Shown here piece by piece: positions 16,199 to 24,991 of a stretch of 64,000 bases of DNA. Source of the DNA: Desulfallas sp. Bu1-1 (GTDB lineage Bacteria > Bacillota > Desulfotomaculia > Desulfotomaculales > Desulfallaceae). A program made the position numbers and the translations under genes. Numbering within the stretch: the first letter of the stretch is position 1; every line of letters begins with the position of its first letter. A model generated the notes under the pieces. It was given only the letters and a program-made list of their open reading frames with translations, was not told the DNA's origin and did no database searches. The stretch spans positions 1 to 64,000 of the forward strand of contig NZ_JADNRQ010000010.1 in NCBI RefSeq assembly GCF_015594625.1, given 5' to 3'.

Positions 16199-18319
16199 TT
16201 ATTGTCTCTCCATGGTGATCAGGCCAAACCCGGAAAGTTGTTCGCGAGCGGCGGCCAGAATATGCTCGTGGCAGGTCAGCAGGATCACCTGCAGTTCCCG
16301 GGCCACCCGGCCCAGTACCCGCAACGCGCCCCGCAGGCGCACGGCGTCAAAGTCCACCATGATGTCGTCGAGAACCACGGGCATGGGGGCAACCACCGAA
16401 CTAAAGTGACGGGCCAGGGCCAGGCGCACGGCCAGGTACAGCTGGCCGGCCGCCCCCCTGCTGAGGGAAGCGGCGTCCAGCCGGCGGCCGCCCGGTTCTT
16501 CCACTTCCAGTTTGGCCGCCGCCCCCACCTGGGCGACCACGCGGGCATACCGCCCCGCCGTCATGGGGCCGATCAGTTGGGAGGCCCGGGCCAGCACCGC
16601 GGGCTGGCGCTCCCGCTCGTGCTTCTCCCTGGCCATTTCCAGCAGGGCGCGGGCCAAAACGGCCACCTGCCACTCCCTGGCCCCGGCCGCCAGGCTCTCC
16701 CGCAGCATGTCGCGCCGCTGCCTGGCCCGGGCCAGTTCCTCGCCGCTTTCCAGAACCTTCATTTTTTGTTTCCGGGCAGCGATTTCTTCCCCCAGGCGGG
16801 CCAATTCCCCCTCACCGGCGGCCAGGGCGGTTTCCAGTTCCCGGTATTCCCCTTCGATATCCGTCCAGGCGGAACTCTTAAGCTCCCGCTCCATCTCCAC
16901 CAGCTCGCCGGCCGATCCGGCCAGGTTGAGCAACTGCGCCCGCAGCTCCTTTATCTTTTTATGTAACTCGAATTTACGCTTAAGCCCGGGAATTTCCTCC
17001 GCGGCCAGGGTTTCCCGCCCGGTCAGCGCCAGGGCCAGCCGGCGCAGTCTTGCCGCGGCGGCGTCATGTTCCCCGGCCAGCCGCTGGAGTTCCCGTTCCA
17101 GGCTCTCCCGGGACCTTTCCAGTTGCTCCAGTTCGCCGCGCAGTTCCGCTTCCTTGGCACGGCGTTCCCCGGACCGGGCCGCCAGCACGCCTCCGGTTAA
17201 AGCCGCCAGGATGATGCCCAGGGCCAGTACCACAAAACCCGTGGTAGTTTCAAAAAAGGCCAGAACGGTTCCAAGGCAGGCCAACAGGGCCGCCGCAATA
17301 AAAGGCCCGGTCATTTTCCCGGTTCCCGCCGGGCGGCGCAGCGCCGCCTGCACGAGCCGCAGCCTGTGATTTATTTCTTCAAGCCTTTTGCCCTGCAGTT
17401 CCCGCAGCGCGCCGGTATGCCGCAACCGCTCCAGCTCCAGCGCCGCCTGCTCCAGTTGCCCAAGCCGCTCCTCCGGGAATGCGGCGTCGTTTTCAGCAAA
17501 TGCGATCAACCGGGCCGGATCACCGGCAATTCGCTCCCGGTCTTGCAGCCCGGCCAGGCACGCCTGCAAGTCATTCCAGGGCTCCCGGGCCTTGATTAAA
17601 TTCTCCAGGCGGCGCAGGCGTCTCTGCCGCTCGTGCCAGAGCGCCCGCACCCTCGCCCGCTCCCGTTCCAGTTCGGCCAGTTCTTCCTGCAGGGCCCGGT
17701 AGCGGGCGGGTTGCTGTTCCAGTTCCCTGATTTGCCGGTCCAGGTCGTCCAGTTCCAGCAGCAGTTTGTTCAATGCTTGCGTCCGCCCCCGCGGCCTGAA
17801 CAACTCCCCGGCCATTTTCTCCAGCGCGGCGGCGGCACCGGCCAGCCGGTGGGGCCTTGTACCGGTGCCCGCGCCGTAAATATAAACGTTTACCTCGTCG
17901 CTTGTCAATTCTTCCAGCCTGCGTAGTTCATCCATCCCAAAAGCGAACACGTTCTTGAACAATACCGGGCTCACGCCGCGCAGAACCCGGGTTCGCAGTA
18001 TTTCTTCACCGGCCCTGCGACCGCCCGGCATTTCCACAACAACTTTGCCGTTGCCCCGGCCGTAGCGTTCCACGCGGTATACTTCCCCGCCGTCCTCCAG
18101 CAGCAGGTATCCACCCATCCGGCCGCCCCGCACCGGTTCCACCGGGCCGCCCTCGGATTTAAAGCCGAACAGCACGGCCCGGATGAAGGAAAGCAGCGTT
18201 GTTTTACCGGCCTCGTTCAGCCCGAAAATAATACAGGGGCTTGCGGCCAGTTCATCCCCACCCAGGTAAAAATCATGCAGCAGACCGTAGCCGTCCACGT
18301 ATAATTCCAGCAACTTCAC
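16199..18319 (-). CDS. YhaN-type AAA/SMC-like ATPase (large subunit partner of an SbcD-like nuclease)
   Basis: A 706-residue protein of the RecF/SMC/Rad50-like group. The Walker A loop FGLNEAGKTTLLSFIRAVLFGF is at residues ~33-54. The central ~400 residues are heptad-rich coiled coil, interrupted by two hydrophobic helices (near 340-385: IAAALLACLGTVLAFF and VVLALGIILAALTGGVLA). The C-terminus carries the signature LSRGAAGQLYLAVRLAL and Walker B PVVLDDIMVDFD. The membrane-spanning insertion in the coiled coil is typical of YhaN rather than SbcC. GTG at 18319 overlaps the nuclease stop (GTGA). Together with the preceding gene it should form a Mre11-Rad50-like complex that processes DNA ends. 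Confidence 0.88.
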   Translation of the reverse strand: MKLLELYVDGYGLLHDFYLGGDELAASPCIIFGLNEAGKTTLLSFIRAVLFGFKSEGGPVEPVRGGRMGGYLLLEDGGEVYRVERYGRGNGKVVVEMPGGRRAGEEILRTRVLRGVSPVLFKNVFAFGMDELRRLEELTSDEVNVYIYGAGTGTRPHRLAGAAAALEKMAGELFRPRGRTQALNKLLLELDDLDRQIRELEQQPARYRALQEELAELERERARVRALWHERQRRLRRLENLIKAREPWNDLQACLAGLQDRERIAGDPARLIAFAENDAAFPEERLGQLEQAALELERLRHTGALRELQGKRLEEINHRLRLVQAALRRPAGTGKMTGPFIAAALLACLGTVLAFFETTTGFVVLALGIILAALTGGVLAARSGERRAKEAELRGELEQLERSRESLERELQRLAGEHDAAAARLRRLALALTGRETLAAEEIPGLKRKFELHKKIKELRAQLLNLAGSAGELVEMERELKSSAWTDIEGEYRELETALAAGEGELARLGEEIAARKQKMKVLESGEELARARQRRDMLRESLAAGAREWQVAVLARALLEMAREKHERERQPAVLARASQLIGPMTAGRYARVVAQVGAAAKLEVEEPGGRRLDAASLSRGAAGQLYLAVRLALARHFSSVVAPMPVVLDDIMVDFDAVRLRGALRVLGRVARELQVILLTCHEHILAAAREQLSGFGLITMERQ

Positions 18320-19605
18320 GCCGTTTCGTCCTCCCACAGCAGATCCAGGGCCAGGTCCCCGGCCGCCTCCAACAGGGCGTCAAACTCCCCGCCCTGCGGA
18401 AGGTCAATGTGCCGCGCGGCCCTGTCGTGCAGGGGCGCCAGTACCTCCAGCAGCCTGTCCCGCAATTCGCCGTTCTCCCGGGCGGCCCGGGTGATGGTGA
18501 GCAGGTCGCCCAGCAAGGTTTCGCTGCCGCGCAGCGTTTCCTTGTCCACCAAAGCGGCGGTATTCCGGCAGATGCAATCGGGCCAGACAAACGGCCCGGT
18601 CGGCCCGGCAAAGCGATTTCGCAGTTCCTCCAGCAGTCCTTCCAGGGCGGCCCCGTACCCCAACCGCCGGTGCAGCGGGCCGCGGCCGGTCAATTCCAGG
18701 CGCACCACCAGCGAACGCCCGCCGTTCAAACGCCCAAGCCCGGTCAACCGCTTGTCCAGGCGGTCCAAAAGCTCCTGCTCCGTGGCCAGGCCGTCGATGG
18801 GCACCCGCAACCGCTCCCAGCGCACGCAATCCGTTTCCAAAAACTCCAGGTTCACCGTGCCGCCAGGGCTCACCCGCACCAGGTAACATCCCCTGGCGCC
18901 CGTTTCCCGGAGGTTGCGTCCCTGCGGGTTGCCGGGGTAAACCACCCAGGGGCCCCGTTCCCGGAGTACGGCCCGGCTGTGGACATGCCCCAGCGCCCAG
19001 TAATCAAACCCGGCGCCGGCCAACTGGTCCAGGCTGCACGGGGCGTAATTGGCATGTTCCGCGTTGCCTCCCACGTTGCAGTGCAGCACGGCCACGGCAA
19101 AGGGCACGCCGGGTTCCCGCCTGAACAGGGAGGCGTAATTGTCCGGCACGTCGCGCCGGGGGTAACTGATCCCGTAAACACGGGCCACCTCCCGGCCCCG
19201 GGCGACCACCGGGCGGGCCTCCACCTCCCCCGCGGCGAAAAAGTGGACGTTGTCCGGCCAGGCCAGCGCGGCGCGGAATCCATCGTCGTGATCGTGGTTG
19301 CCGTAAGCCACAAACACGGAAATCCCCGCCTCGGCCAGGCGCCCGAAGGAATCCCGGAGGCGCAGCTGGGCCCGCAGGCTGCGGTCGGCCAGATCGTAAA
19401 CGTCACCCGCCAGCACCAGGAAGTCCACCCTGTGCCTGATGCAGGCGCCGATAATGTTGTCCAGGGCTTTGAAGGTGCAATCCCTGAGTTGCCTGAGCAC
19501 GTTTTCCACGGTATTTTCATCGCCGTAATCGATCCGGGTGAAACCGCGGAACGGGCTGTCCAGGTGCAAATCCGCGGCGTGGATGAATGAAAAACCGCCG
19601 TCCAA
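18316..19605 (-). CDS. SbcD/Mre11-like metallophosphoesterase (YhaO type) DNA nuclease subunit
   Basis: A protein of about 429 residues. The N-terminal 250 residues form a calcineurin-like phosphoesterase, with metal ligands in FIHAADLHLDSPFRG, LAGDVYD, AYGNHDHDDGFR, VAVLHCN and WALGHVHSR. The C-terminal part is the cap that binds the ATPase. It is the nuclease half of a YhaO-YhaN pair, overlapping yhaN by 4 nt. TTG at 19605 is preferred because GGCGGTG lies about 7 nt ahead; an ATG at 19626 is also in frame. A large plus-strand block begins just upstream, so the pair has its own promoter, not identified here. Confidence 0.88.
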   Translation of the reverse strand: MDGGFSFIHAADLHLDSPFRGFTRIDYGDENTVENVLRQLRDCTFKALDNIIGACIRHRVDFLVLAGDVYDLADRSLRAQLRLRDSFGRLAEAGISVFVAYGNHDHDDGFRAALAWPDNVHFFAAGEVEARPVVARGREVARVYGISYPRRDVPDNYASLFRREPGVPFAVAVLHCNVGGNAEHANYAPCSLDQLAGAGFDYWALGHVHSRAVLRERGPWVVYPGNPQGRNLRETGARGCYLVRVSPGGTVNLEFLETDCVRWERLRVPIDGLATEQELLDRLDKRLTGLGRLNGGRSLVVRLELTGRGPLHRRLGYGAALEGLLEELRNRFAGPTGPFVWPDCICRNTAALVDKETLRGSETLLGDLLTITRAARENGELRDRLLEVLAPLHDRAARHIDLPQGGEFDALLEAAGDLALDLLWEDETA

Positions 19606-19724
19606 AAAATCACCGCCTTTTAACATGCCTTTACGGGCAGGAATGTTTTCCGGCTATGTAGTAATAATAAATAGTTAAAAAACTTCCCGTGGGGAAAAAA
19701 CGTTTAATGGGAGTGTTACATATC

Positions 19725-19808
19725 ATGTCGGAAAAGGTCAGGCTTACCTTTGCCTTTGCTTTTTTAACCATCGCGGCGCTCATTTACATTTTTAAAGTGC
19801 CCCATTAA
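19725..19808 (+). CDS. Putative 27-residue single-span membrane peptide
   Basis: This is an ATG with GGGAG about 11 nt upstream, and the frame MSEKVRLTFAFAFL... ends IYIFKVPH. Charged residues at both ends flank a hydrophobic span of about 18 residues. Small single-pass proteins of this form are common but seldom annotated. There is no homology evidence, and the gene stands alone between divergent sbcD and the ParA-like gene. Confidence 0.4.
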   Translation: MSEKVRLTFAFAFLTIAALIYIFKVPH

Positions 19809-19870
19809 TCAATTGCCGGCAGCGCTCACCAACCGCCGGTTCCCTAAAACACATGTTCTACCCGGTTATC

Positions 19871-20014
19871 ATGAATACCTGCCTTCGCATTAAATTTTTA
19901 TTCATCGTCCTTCTAACACTGCCCGGTACAGGCGGGCCCGGGTACGGCACCGAAGTCCGTGGCACGCACGCTCCGGGTGCCCACATCGATGACCGGAACC
20001 CTTTCTTTGGATAA
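19871..20014 (+). CDS. Possible 47-residue secreted peptide
   Basis: The frame starts MNTCLRIKFLFIVLLTLPG, which resembles a signal peptide or lipoprotein-like leader. It continues with a Gly/His/Asp-rich tail and ends at 20014. No clear ribosome-binding site precedes the ATG, so the case is weak. It is recorded because the hydrophobic start is orderly and the flanking 300 nt hold nothing else. Confidence 0.2.
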   Translation: MNTCLRIKFLFIVLLTLPGTGGPGYGTEVRGTHAPGAHIDDRNPFFG

Positions 20015-20056
20015 ACTCAACTCCTGTGAAAAATGTTACAAAAGCGTTTCAGGCTA

Positions 20057-20085
20057 TTGAAAAGTGTATGATAATATGTTAAATT
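20057..20085 (+). promoter_or_regulatory. Probable promoter of the ParA-like gene
   Basis: TTGAAA (20057-20062) is followed after 17 nt by TAAATT (20080-20085), 49 nt upstream of the start codon. The -35 is 5/6 and the -10 is 4/6 of consensus. Confidence 0.4.
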
Positions 20086-20133
20086 ACCTGTTAAATTCAG
20101 AAATTTAATTTATTCAAGGGGAGACTTCAAAGT

Positions 20134-20862
20134 ATGAAAATAGTTTCAATATACGGCATCACCCGGCAAAGCGGTAAAACCACCATTGCGGAGGAACTGG
20201 CGTTGATCAGCCGGAAAAAAGGTTATAAAACCATGCTGGTCGACCTGGACATCCACCACGGCGACGTCACCGAAAGATTGAAGCTGGAACGTCATCCCAA
20301 CATTAGCGATTGGTGTGAAAACATCTACCACCGGAGCAGAACCATGCCGATTATCGAAGTTGAATACGCCCAATCCGAGTGGACGCCGTTTTTACAAAAG
20401 CACCCCACCGGGCTTGACGTGCTGGCCACCAACACCAACCCCAAGCTGCCCCATTACGGCAACATTTATTACGAGATAAAAATTATCTATAATTCCATCA
20501 AACAAAGCGATTACCAGGTCGTGGTTTTCGACATGGGCAATGTTCCCACCAGTTTTAACTACATGATCCTTGAAGATTCGGATTACCCCATCCTGGTGGT
20601 TGATACTTTCCGGTACAACGTGCAGGCGCTGAAGCATTTCATTTGGGACGCTGAAGACGTGCACTTCCCGGTGGATAAATTATACTTGTTATTTAACAGG
20701 GAACCGACTGCCATCGAAGATTCCCCCGAAAACGTGGCCAGGGAGTTCAACCTGACCCTGCTGGGCGTTTTGCCCGAGGCGAAAAAGCAGAGGGAAAACC
20801 TGGCCTGGGACGAATTTAACCTGAAGCTGACAGAGATATTTGAAAAGATCATGAAAAAATAG
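20134..20862 (+). CDS. ParA/MinD/CpaE-like P-loop ATPase
   Basis: A 242-residue SIMIBI-class ATPase. The P-loop GITRQSGKTT is at residues 8-17, LVDLDIHHGDVTERL (switch I) near residue 36, VVVFDMGNVPTSFN (Walker B/switch II) near 130 and LYLLFNREP near 185. The usual KGGVGKTT of ParA is replaced by TRQSGKTT, which lacks the signature lysine at the Walker A start. GGGGAG stands 9 nt before the ATG. There is no ParB, no pilus or chemosensory cluster and no replication origin nearby. It sits in the plus-strand block together with mntA-hepT, so it may be accessory DNA. The function is unknown beyond an ATP-dependent switch. Confidence 0.75.
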   Translation: MKIVSIYGITRQSGKTTIAEELALISRKKGYKTMLVDLDIHHGDVTERLKLERHPNISDWCENIYHRSRTMPIIEVEYAQSEWTPFLQKHPTGLDVLATNTNPKLPHYGNIYYEIKIIYNSIKQSDYQVVVFDMGNVPTSFNYMILEDSDYPILVVDTFRYNVQALKHFIWDAEDVHFPVDKLYLLFNREPTAIEDSPENVAREFNLTLLGVLPEAKKQRENLAWDEFNLKLTEIFEKIMKK

Positions 20863-20903
20863 TTGGGTTCAATGCCCGCCTCCCCCGTAACATTACCTGC
20901 CGC

Positions 20904-20932
20904 TTGACATTTACCATGCCCGGTGATATCTT
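20904..20932 (+). promoter_or_regulatory. Promoter of mntA-hepT
   Basis: A perfect TTGACA (20904-20909) is separated by 17 nt from TATCTT (20927-20932), about 50 nt before the mntA start. Confidence 0.65.
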
Positions 20933-20986
20933 ACAGTTATTGGCAAGTTTAAATTAAGGCTACGTTCAATACCCGGGTGATCTAAA

Positions 20987-21445
20987 ATGCATTGTTACAG
21001 GGAAAAAAAACACCATGCAGCAAGCTACATCCCCCAATTCATTGAGAAAGCAAGAAAAGACAATGATATTGTAACTGTTTACTTGTTCGGTTCCCATGCC
21101 AGGGGAAATAACAGATGCACCAGCGATATCGACCTGGCGGTTTTACTTGATCAAAATATCTCCCCCGGAAAGTATTTTGAAAAAAAACTACACTTACTGG
21201 CCCAGGCGACGGAAACATTGAAAACCGATGAAGTCGACCTGGTCATCCTAAATGAAGCCCCCGTATCCCTAGCCTACCAAATTATCCGCGATGGGCGGGT
21301 CCTTTACCAAAAAAAGGGTGCCAAGGGGCAGCGCGTCGCTTTTCAAACCCTGACCTGCGACCGTTACTTTGATTTTCAGCCCACCGCAAAAGTGTTGTAT
21401 GATGGATTGCTACAACGAATCAAGGGGGGCAGATTCGGTGGTTAA
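20987..21445 (+). CDS. mntA: MntA-type nucleotidyltransferase antitoxin
   Basis: A 152-residue nucleotidyltransferase with VYLFGSHARGNNRCTSDIDLAVLL. The GS is at 35-36 and the aspartates at 47 and 49, exactly the GS-X10-D-X-D pattern. In characterised MntA/HepT (type VII) systems the transferase adds AMP units to the tyrosine of the HepT RX4HXY motif and so disarms the RNase. The gene overlaps hepT by 8 nt and has its own promoter. GGTGAT lies just before the ATG. The order antitoxin then toxin is the usual one. Confidence 0.87.
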   Translation: MHCYREKKHHAASYIPQFIEKARKDNDIVTVYLFGSHARGNNRCTSDIDLAVLLDQNISPGKYFEKKLHLLAQATETLKTDEVDLVILNEAPVSLAYQIIRDGRVLYQKKGAKGQRVAFQTLTCDRYFDFQPTAKVLYDGLLQRIKGGRFGG

Positions 21446-21848
21446 CAAAGCCGTGTTGGAAAAGAGGCTGACCAAGCTGGAACAAACTCTGCGCAAGTTG
21501 AAGGAACTCTCATCAGTTAGCTGGGATGAGTATAAAAAAAATGAAGCTCTGCAGGACAGGGCTGAAAGAAACTTACAACTGGCAGCCCAAGCTTGTATTG
21601 ATATTGGCAGCCATATTATTGCCGACAGGGAATATCGCACCCCAAGCAGCTATAGCGACATATTCAATGTTTTACAGGAAGAAGGGCTATTGCCCAAGGA
21701 ACTGGCCGAAAAAATGAAGCGAATTGCAGGATTCCGTAATATTTTAGTTCACGATTATCTGGACATTGACCCCAAAATAGTTCACACATGCCTGGGGCAA
21801 TTAAATGACTTTAAAGAATTTGCCGAATATATCGTGAAAATTCTATAG
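21438..21848 (+). CDS. hepT: HepT-type HEPN toxin (DUF86)
   Basis: This protein of about 136 residues begins at GTG (21438), with AAGGGGGG about 9 nt upstream. It is helical and contains AQACIDIGSHIIADREYRTPSSYSDIF, typical of DUF86. The RNase motif RNILVHDY (Arg100, His105, Tyr107) fits RX4HXY perfectly. HepT cleaves RNA when not AMPylated by MntA. The catalytic residues are intact, so the module looks functional. It stops 10 nt before the convergent cdaR gene ends. Confidence 0.88.
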   Translation: MVNKAVLEKRLTKLEQTLRKLKELSSVSWDEYKKNEALQDRAERNLQLAAQACIDIGSHIIADREYRTPSSYSDIFNVLQEEGLLPKELAEKMKRIAGFRNILVHDYLDIDPKIVHTCLGQLNDFKEFAEYIVKIL

Positions 21849-21858
21849 TAATTTAAAC

Positions 21859-22827
21859 TTAACCTGATGTGCCCGGTTCGCCGGTACCCTCGCCGCCGTT
21901 CGAAGGCGGCTGCTCCGCTTCCGCCTGCTTGACCTGCACGGTAACGACAACCCGGTCGGGGTTCACCGATGTCGCCCCTTCCGGCAGTACCAGCACCGCT
22001 TCCCTTTCCACATCGCCGGTAATCCCGGCAATATCAACAGGCATGGTACTTACGGACGTCAACTCCCGGAGCGCCTCGTCCCGCCCCACAACCTGCACCG
22101 GGGAAGGATCCGCCGATACACCACTCACGGTGTAACCAGCAGCCGGCTCACCGGTAAGTATTACCCGGACGGGCAGGTTTTTCACGGGCAGGCCGGTAAC
22201 GGGCACAGTCACCGCCACCCGCCGGGGGTTCACCGTGACGCCCCCGGTCTCGATATCCACGGTCACTTCCCGCTCCAGCGTGTCCCCCGCCCCGGAAATA
22301 TCCACGGTAACGCCCACCCGCGTAATTTTTTCCAGCACTCTGCTTGGCCCCCGCACCTCCACAACCTGCGGTTTCACAACTGGTTCGCCGGGCTGCCTGC
22401 CGCCGGCAACATCACCCTTCAGGCTGACCACCACGGGAACGTTTTTGGACACTATTTTATCCACCTGCAGCCGTACCACCTGCGGTGTTATTCGTAACAC
22501 CTCAACGCCCGGCGGTGAAGATAACTGAACGGGCAATTCCAGTTCCCCCACGCCAGTGTCTTTCGGCAAGTTTACATAAGCCACAAAATCGTCTCTTTGC
22601 AGGGTGCCGATAACGCTCCTGGTCCCCTTAACCTGCACGTTTACCGCCCTGGGTATACCGTCGATCACATACCCGGGCAGTTCATCCCGCAATTCCAGGG
22701 GTACATTATAAGTCAGGTCGGTAACCGGGTTTTGCTCATTGGTTACATACACCCAAAGTAAAACAGCCATTAATAAGGCCAATATTCTAACTGAATTATC
22801 CCTCCATTTAAACGGCATCAGCCTCAC
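21859..22827 (-). CDS. cdaR: CdaR (YbbR-domain) regulator of diadenylate cyclase
   Basis: This 322-residue protein has one N-terminal membrane helix (RILALLMAVLLWVYVTN) and then four tandem YbbR repeats of about 75 residues on the outside of the membrane. The repeats are recognisable from recurring phrases such as VPLELRDELPGYVIDG, NVPVVVSLKGDVAGG, LPVRVILTGEPAAGYTV and PVQVVGRDEAL. It ends in a short Gly/Glu/Pro tail. CdaR binds and modulates CdaA. Its start overlaps the cdaA stop by 4 nt. In most Firmicutes glmM follows directly; here it is 5.8 kb away. Confidence 0.93.
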   Translation of the reverse strand: MRLMPFKWRDNSVRILALLMAVLLWVYVTNEQNPVTDLTYNVPLELRDELPGYVIDGIPRAVNVQVKGTRSVIGTLQRDDFVAYVNLPKDTGVGELELPVQLSSPPGVEVLRITPQVVRLQVDKIVSKNVPVVVSLKGDVAGGRQPGEPVVKPQVVEVRGPSRVLEKITRVGVTVDISGAGDTLEREVTVDIETGGVTVNPRRVAVTVPVTGLPVKNLPVRVILTGEPAAGYTVSGVSADPSPVQVVGRDEALRELTSVSTMPVDIAGITGDVEREAVLVLPEGATSVNPDRVVVTVQVKQAEAEQPPSNGGEGTGEPGTSG

Positions 22828-23657
22828 CTCCGGTGCCAGAGGGAAGAAATGGCGTTCCTCTTTTCGAATTTGGGTTGTAAAAATTTAACCAGTAATTCCC
22901 GCAGCCCCGTCTCGTTTAATCGCCGGTAGAGGTTTCCCTCCACGGCCAGGGAGACGACCCCGGTTTCCTCGGAAACCACCACCGCCAGCGCGTCCGACTG
23001 TTCCGTCAGACCCACGGCCGCCCGGTGCCTGGTGCCCAGTTCCCTGCTCAGTTCTCTGCTTTCGGACAGCGGCAGCACGCAAGCCGCAGCCTGCAGCCTG
23101 TCCCCCCTGATGATGGCGGCGCCGTCGTGCAGCGGTGATTTGGGAATAAAAATATTCACCAGCAGTTCCGCCGTAACCAGACCTTCCACTTTGATACCGG
23201 TGTCCACAAACTCTTCCAGGCCTGTGCCGCGCTCCAGCACAATCAACGCCCCCGTGCGGGTGGCGGACATATTCTGCACGGCCCGCACCACTTCATCAAT
23301 CAGCGCGCTCCGATCGCCTTCGGCCATTTGGGTCAGGGGCCGGGCGAAAAAATCGCCGCCGCCCAGCTTTTCCAGGGCACGGCGCAGTTCGGGCTGAAAA
23401 ACGATGGGCAGTGCCACCACCAGGGCGGTCATGGTCTGCTTGAGCAGCCAGTGCACGGTATTAAGATTAAGCAGGCTGCTAACAGCAGTGGCCACCAGCA
23501 GCACCACCAGGCCCTTGATCAGTTGCACGGCCCGGGTGCCCCGGATGAGCAACATCAGGCGGTACAACACAAAGGCTACGATTAATATGTCAATAATGCT
23601 GGTGACGTCAAACAGGTTGAGATTTATTTTTAACGCCTTGAGGTATTCCATGGCCAT
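22824..23657 (-). CDS. cdaA: Diadenylate cyclase CdaA (DisA-type DAC domain)
   Basis: A 277-residue protein. Three membrane helices occupy residues ~18-85, and the DAC catalytic domain follows. The two hallmark motifs are intact: DGA (178-180, in SPLHDGAAII) and RHR (210-212, in GTRHRAAVG). It joins two ATP molecules to c-di-AMP, which governs potassium and osmolyte transport and cell-wall homeostasis. ATGs at 23657 and 23651 are both possible; GGGGG fits the second slightly better. It forms the first gene of the cdaA-cdaR pair. Confidence 0.95.
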   Translation of the reverse strand: MAMEYLKALKINLNLFDVTSIIDILIVAFVLYRLMLLIRGTRAVQLIKGLVVLLVATAVSSLLNLNTVHWLLKQTMTALVVALPIVFQPELRRALEKLGGGDFFARPLTQMAEGDRSALIDEVVRAVQNMSATRTGALIVLERGTGLEEFVDTGIKVEGLVTAELLVNIFIPKSPLHDGAAIIRGDRLQAAACVLPLSESRELSRELGTRHRAAVGLTEQSDALAVVVSEETGVVSLAVEGNLYRRLNETGLRELLVKFLQPKFEKRNAISSLWHRR

Positions 23658-23731
23658 GCCCCCGTATAGCTATAAACATTATTTATTATTTTAACATATT
23701 TAAAAGAAAAAGCTCCAAAATGCAAATATAA

Positions 23732-24991
23732 CTAATTAAATTCACTTGCAAGTCCGGCTAAAATTTCGGAAAGGTGAAAGGTTTTGATGTTATTACCAGC
23801 TTCTTGTGACAGGGACAATTTTAACTGGTTGATGCAAACCGGGCATGCGGTGATAACCATTGCCGCGCCGGTGTTGATAATGTCTTTGGCCTTTTCGCTT
23901 CCCACTTTGGCGGACAAGCGCGGGTGAGTAATTTGGAAAAACCCTCCCCCGCCGCAGCAGTTTTCCGGGTTTGCCATCTCTATCAACTTCACACCCGGAA
24001 TAGCGTTTAATAGTTGCCTTGGTTGTTTGCGTATGCCCTGGCCGCGGGCCAGGTGGCAGGGATCATGGTAAGTCACGCTAACCCGGTTCTCAAGGGGCGA
24101 AAAAGGGCGATAACCCTGTTCCGTTAAAAATTCACTGATGTCGCGCACTTTGGCCGAGAAGGTATTCGCCCGTTCCTTATATACTTCATCACCGGCAAGC
24201 AGGTTTTTGTATTCTTTAAGCGCAGCGCCGCAGGTGGCGCAATCGGTTACAATAATGTCAAAGTCCTTGAACAGATCGATATTCTTTTTGGCCAGCGTAC
24301 ACGCGGTAGCCACATCTCCGTAAATCCGGTGGGGCAAACCGCAGCACAGGTTCCGGGGCGTAACCGCTTCCCAGCCGTTGTAAGCCAGCAGCCGGCGGGT
24401 GGCTTTGCCGACCTGAGGCATCAGCCCCATTGCCGCACAGCCGGTAAAGTAGGCCACCTTCCCGCGGAAGTCACCTGTTTTGCCGGCATGTTTTGTGCCG
24501 GTACCGGGATGCGGCTCATGGAACAACAATTGTTGCGCCCGCTGCAAGGAAGAGGGCAATAATTTGAACAACCCTGTGGATTTACATAACCGGTGCAACC
24601 CCGTGTCCCGGTACAAACGCAAAGCCGAAACACCCAGTTTCAGCAGTTCCGGCCTGGCCAACACCCCAAGCAATACGGAATTCAGGAAGATGGATTGTTT
24701 TTTGATTTTGGCGAGTTCCCGGCGGGCAGCCAGGAATATTTCGGTGGTCGGCACCCCGCTGGCGCAACCGGCGGCGCAAGCTTGACAAAGGAGGCAGTTG
24801 TACAGGCACTCTTCATAACCCTTGCCGGGTTTTAAATGCCCCTCCAATAACGCGTCAATAACGGAAAGCTTACCGCGGGCCGACATTAATTCATCCCGGG
24901 TTTGCCGGTATAAAGGGCACACGCTGGTACAGGCGCCGCATTTATTGCAGCGCCACAGGGCAGGCTGCAGTTCCTTTAATGATTCCATCAC
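23732..24991 (-). CDS. glcF: GlcF-like Fe-S subunit of glycolate/D-lactate oxidoreductase
   Basis: This 419-residue protein has an N-terminal pair of 4Fe-4S motifs: CNKCGACTSVCP near residue 15, and CLLCQACAAGCASGVP near residue 67. Two CCG (cysteine-rich) domains follow, with LCCGLPHRIYGD and ENCCGGGGFFQI. Such proteins pass electrons from the FAD subunit to quinone or another acceptor. It starts inside the last codons of glcD, a 4-nt overlap, so the two make one complex. The actual 2-hydroxyacid (glycolate, D-lactate or other) cannot be chosen from sequence. Confidence 0.9.
   Translation of the reverse strand: MMESLKELQPALWRCNKCGACTSVCPLYRQTRDELMSARGKLSVIDALLEGHLKPGKGYEECLYNCLLCQACAAGCASGVPTTEIFLAARRELAKIKKQSIFLNSVLLGVLARPELLKLGVSALRLYRDTGLHRLCKSTGLFKLLPSSLQRAQQLLFHEPHPGTGTKHAGKTGDFRGKVAYFTGCAAMGLMPQVGKATRRLLAYNGWEAVTPRNLCCGLPHRIYGDVATACTLAKKNIDLFKDFDIIVTDCATCGAALKEYKNLLAGDEVYKERANTFSAKVRDISEFLTEQGYRPFSPLENRVSVTYHDPCHLARGQGIRKQPRQLLNAIPGVKLIEMANPENCCGGGGFFQITHPRLSAKVGSEKAKDIINTGAAMVITACPVCINQLKLSLSQEAGNNIKTFHLSEILAGLASEFN

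Noticed and set aside
16136-16966. Long plus-strand frames antisense to yhaN and sbcD
   Set aside because: Composition typical of shadow frames (Gly/Pro/His/Gln-rich) and no start signals; the minus-strand genes have clear motifs.
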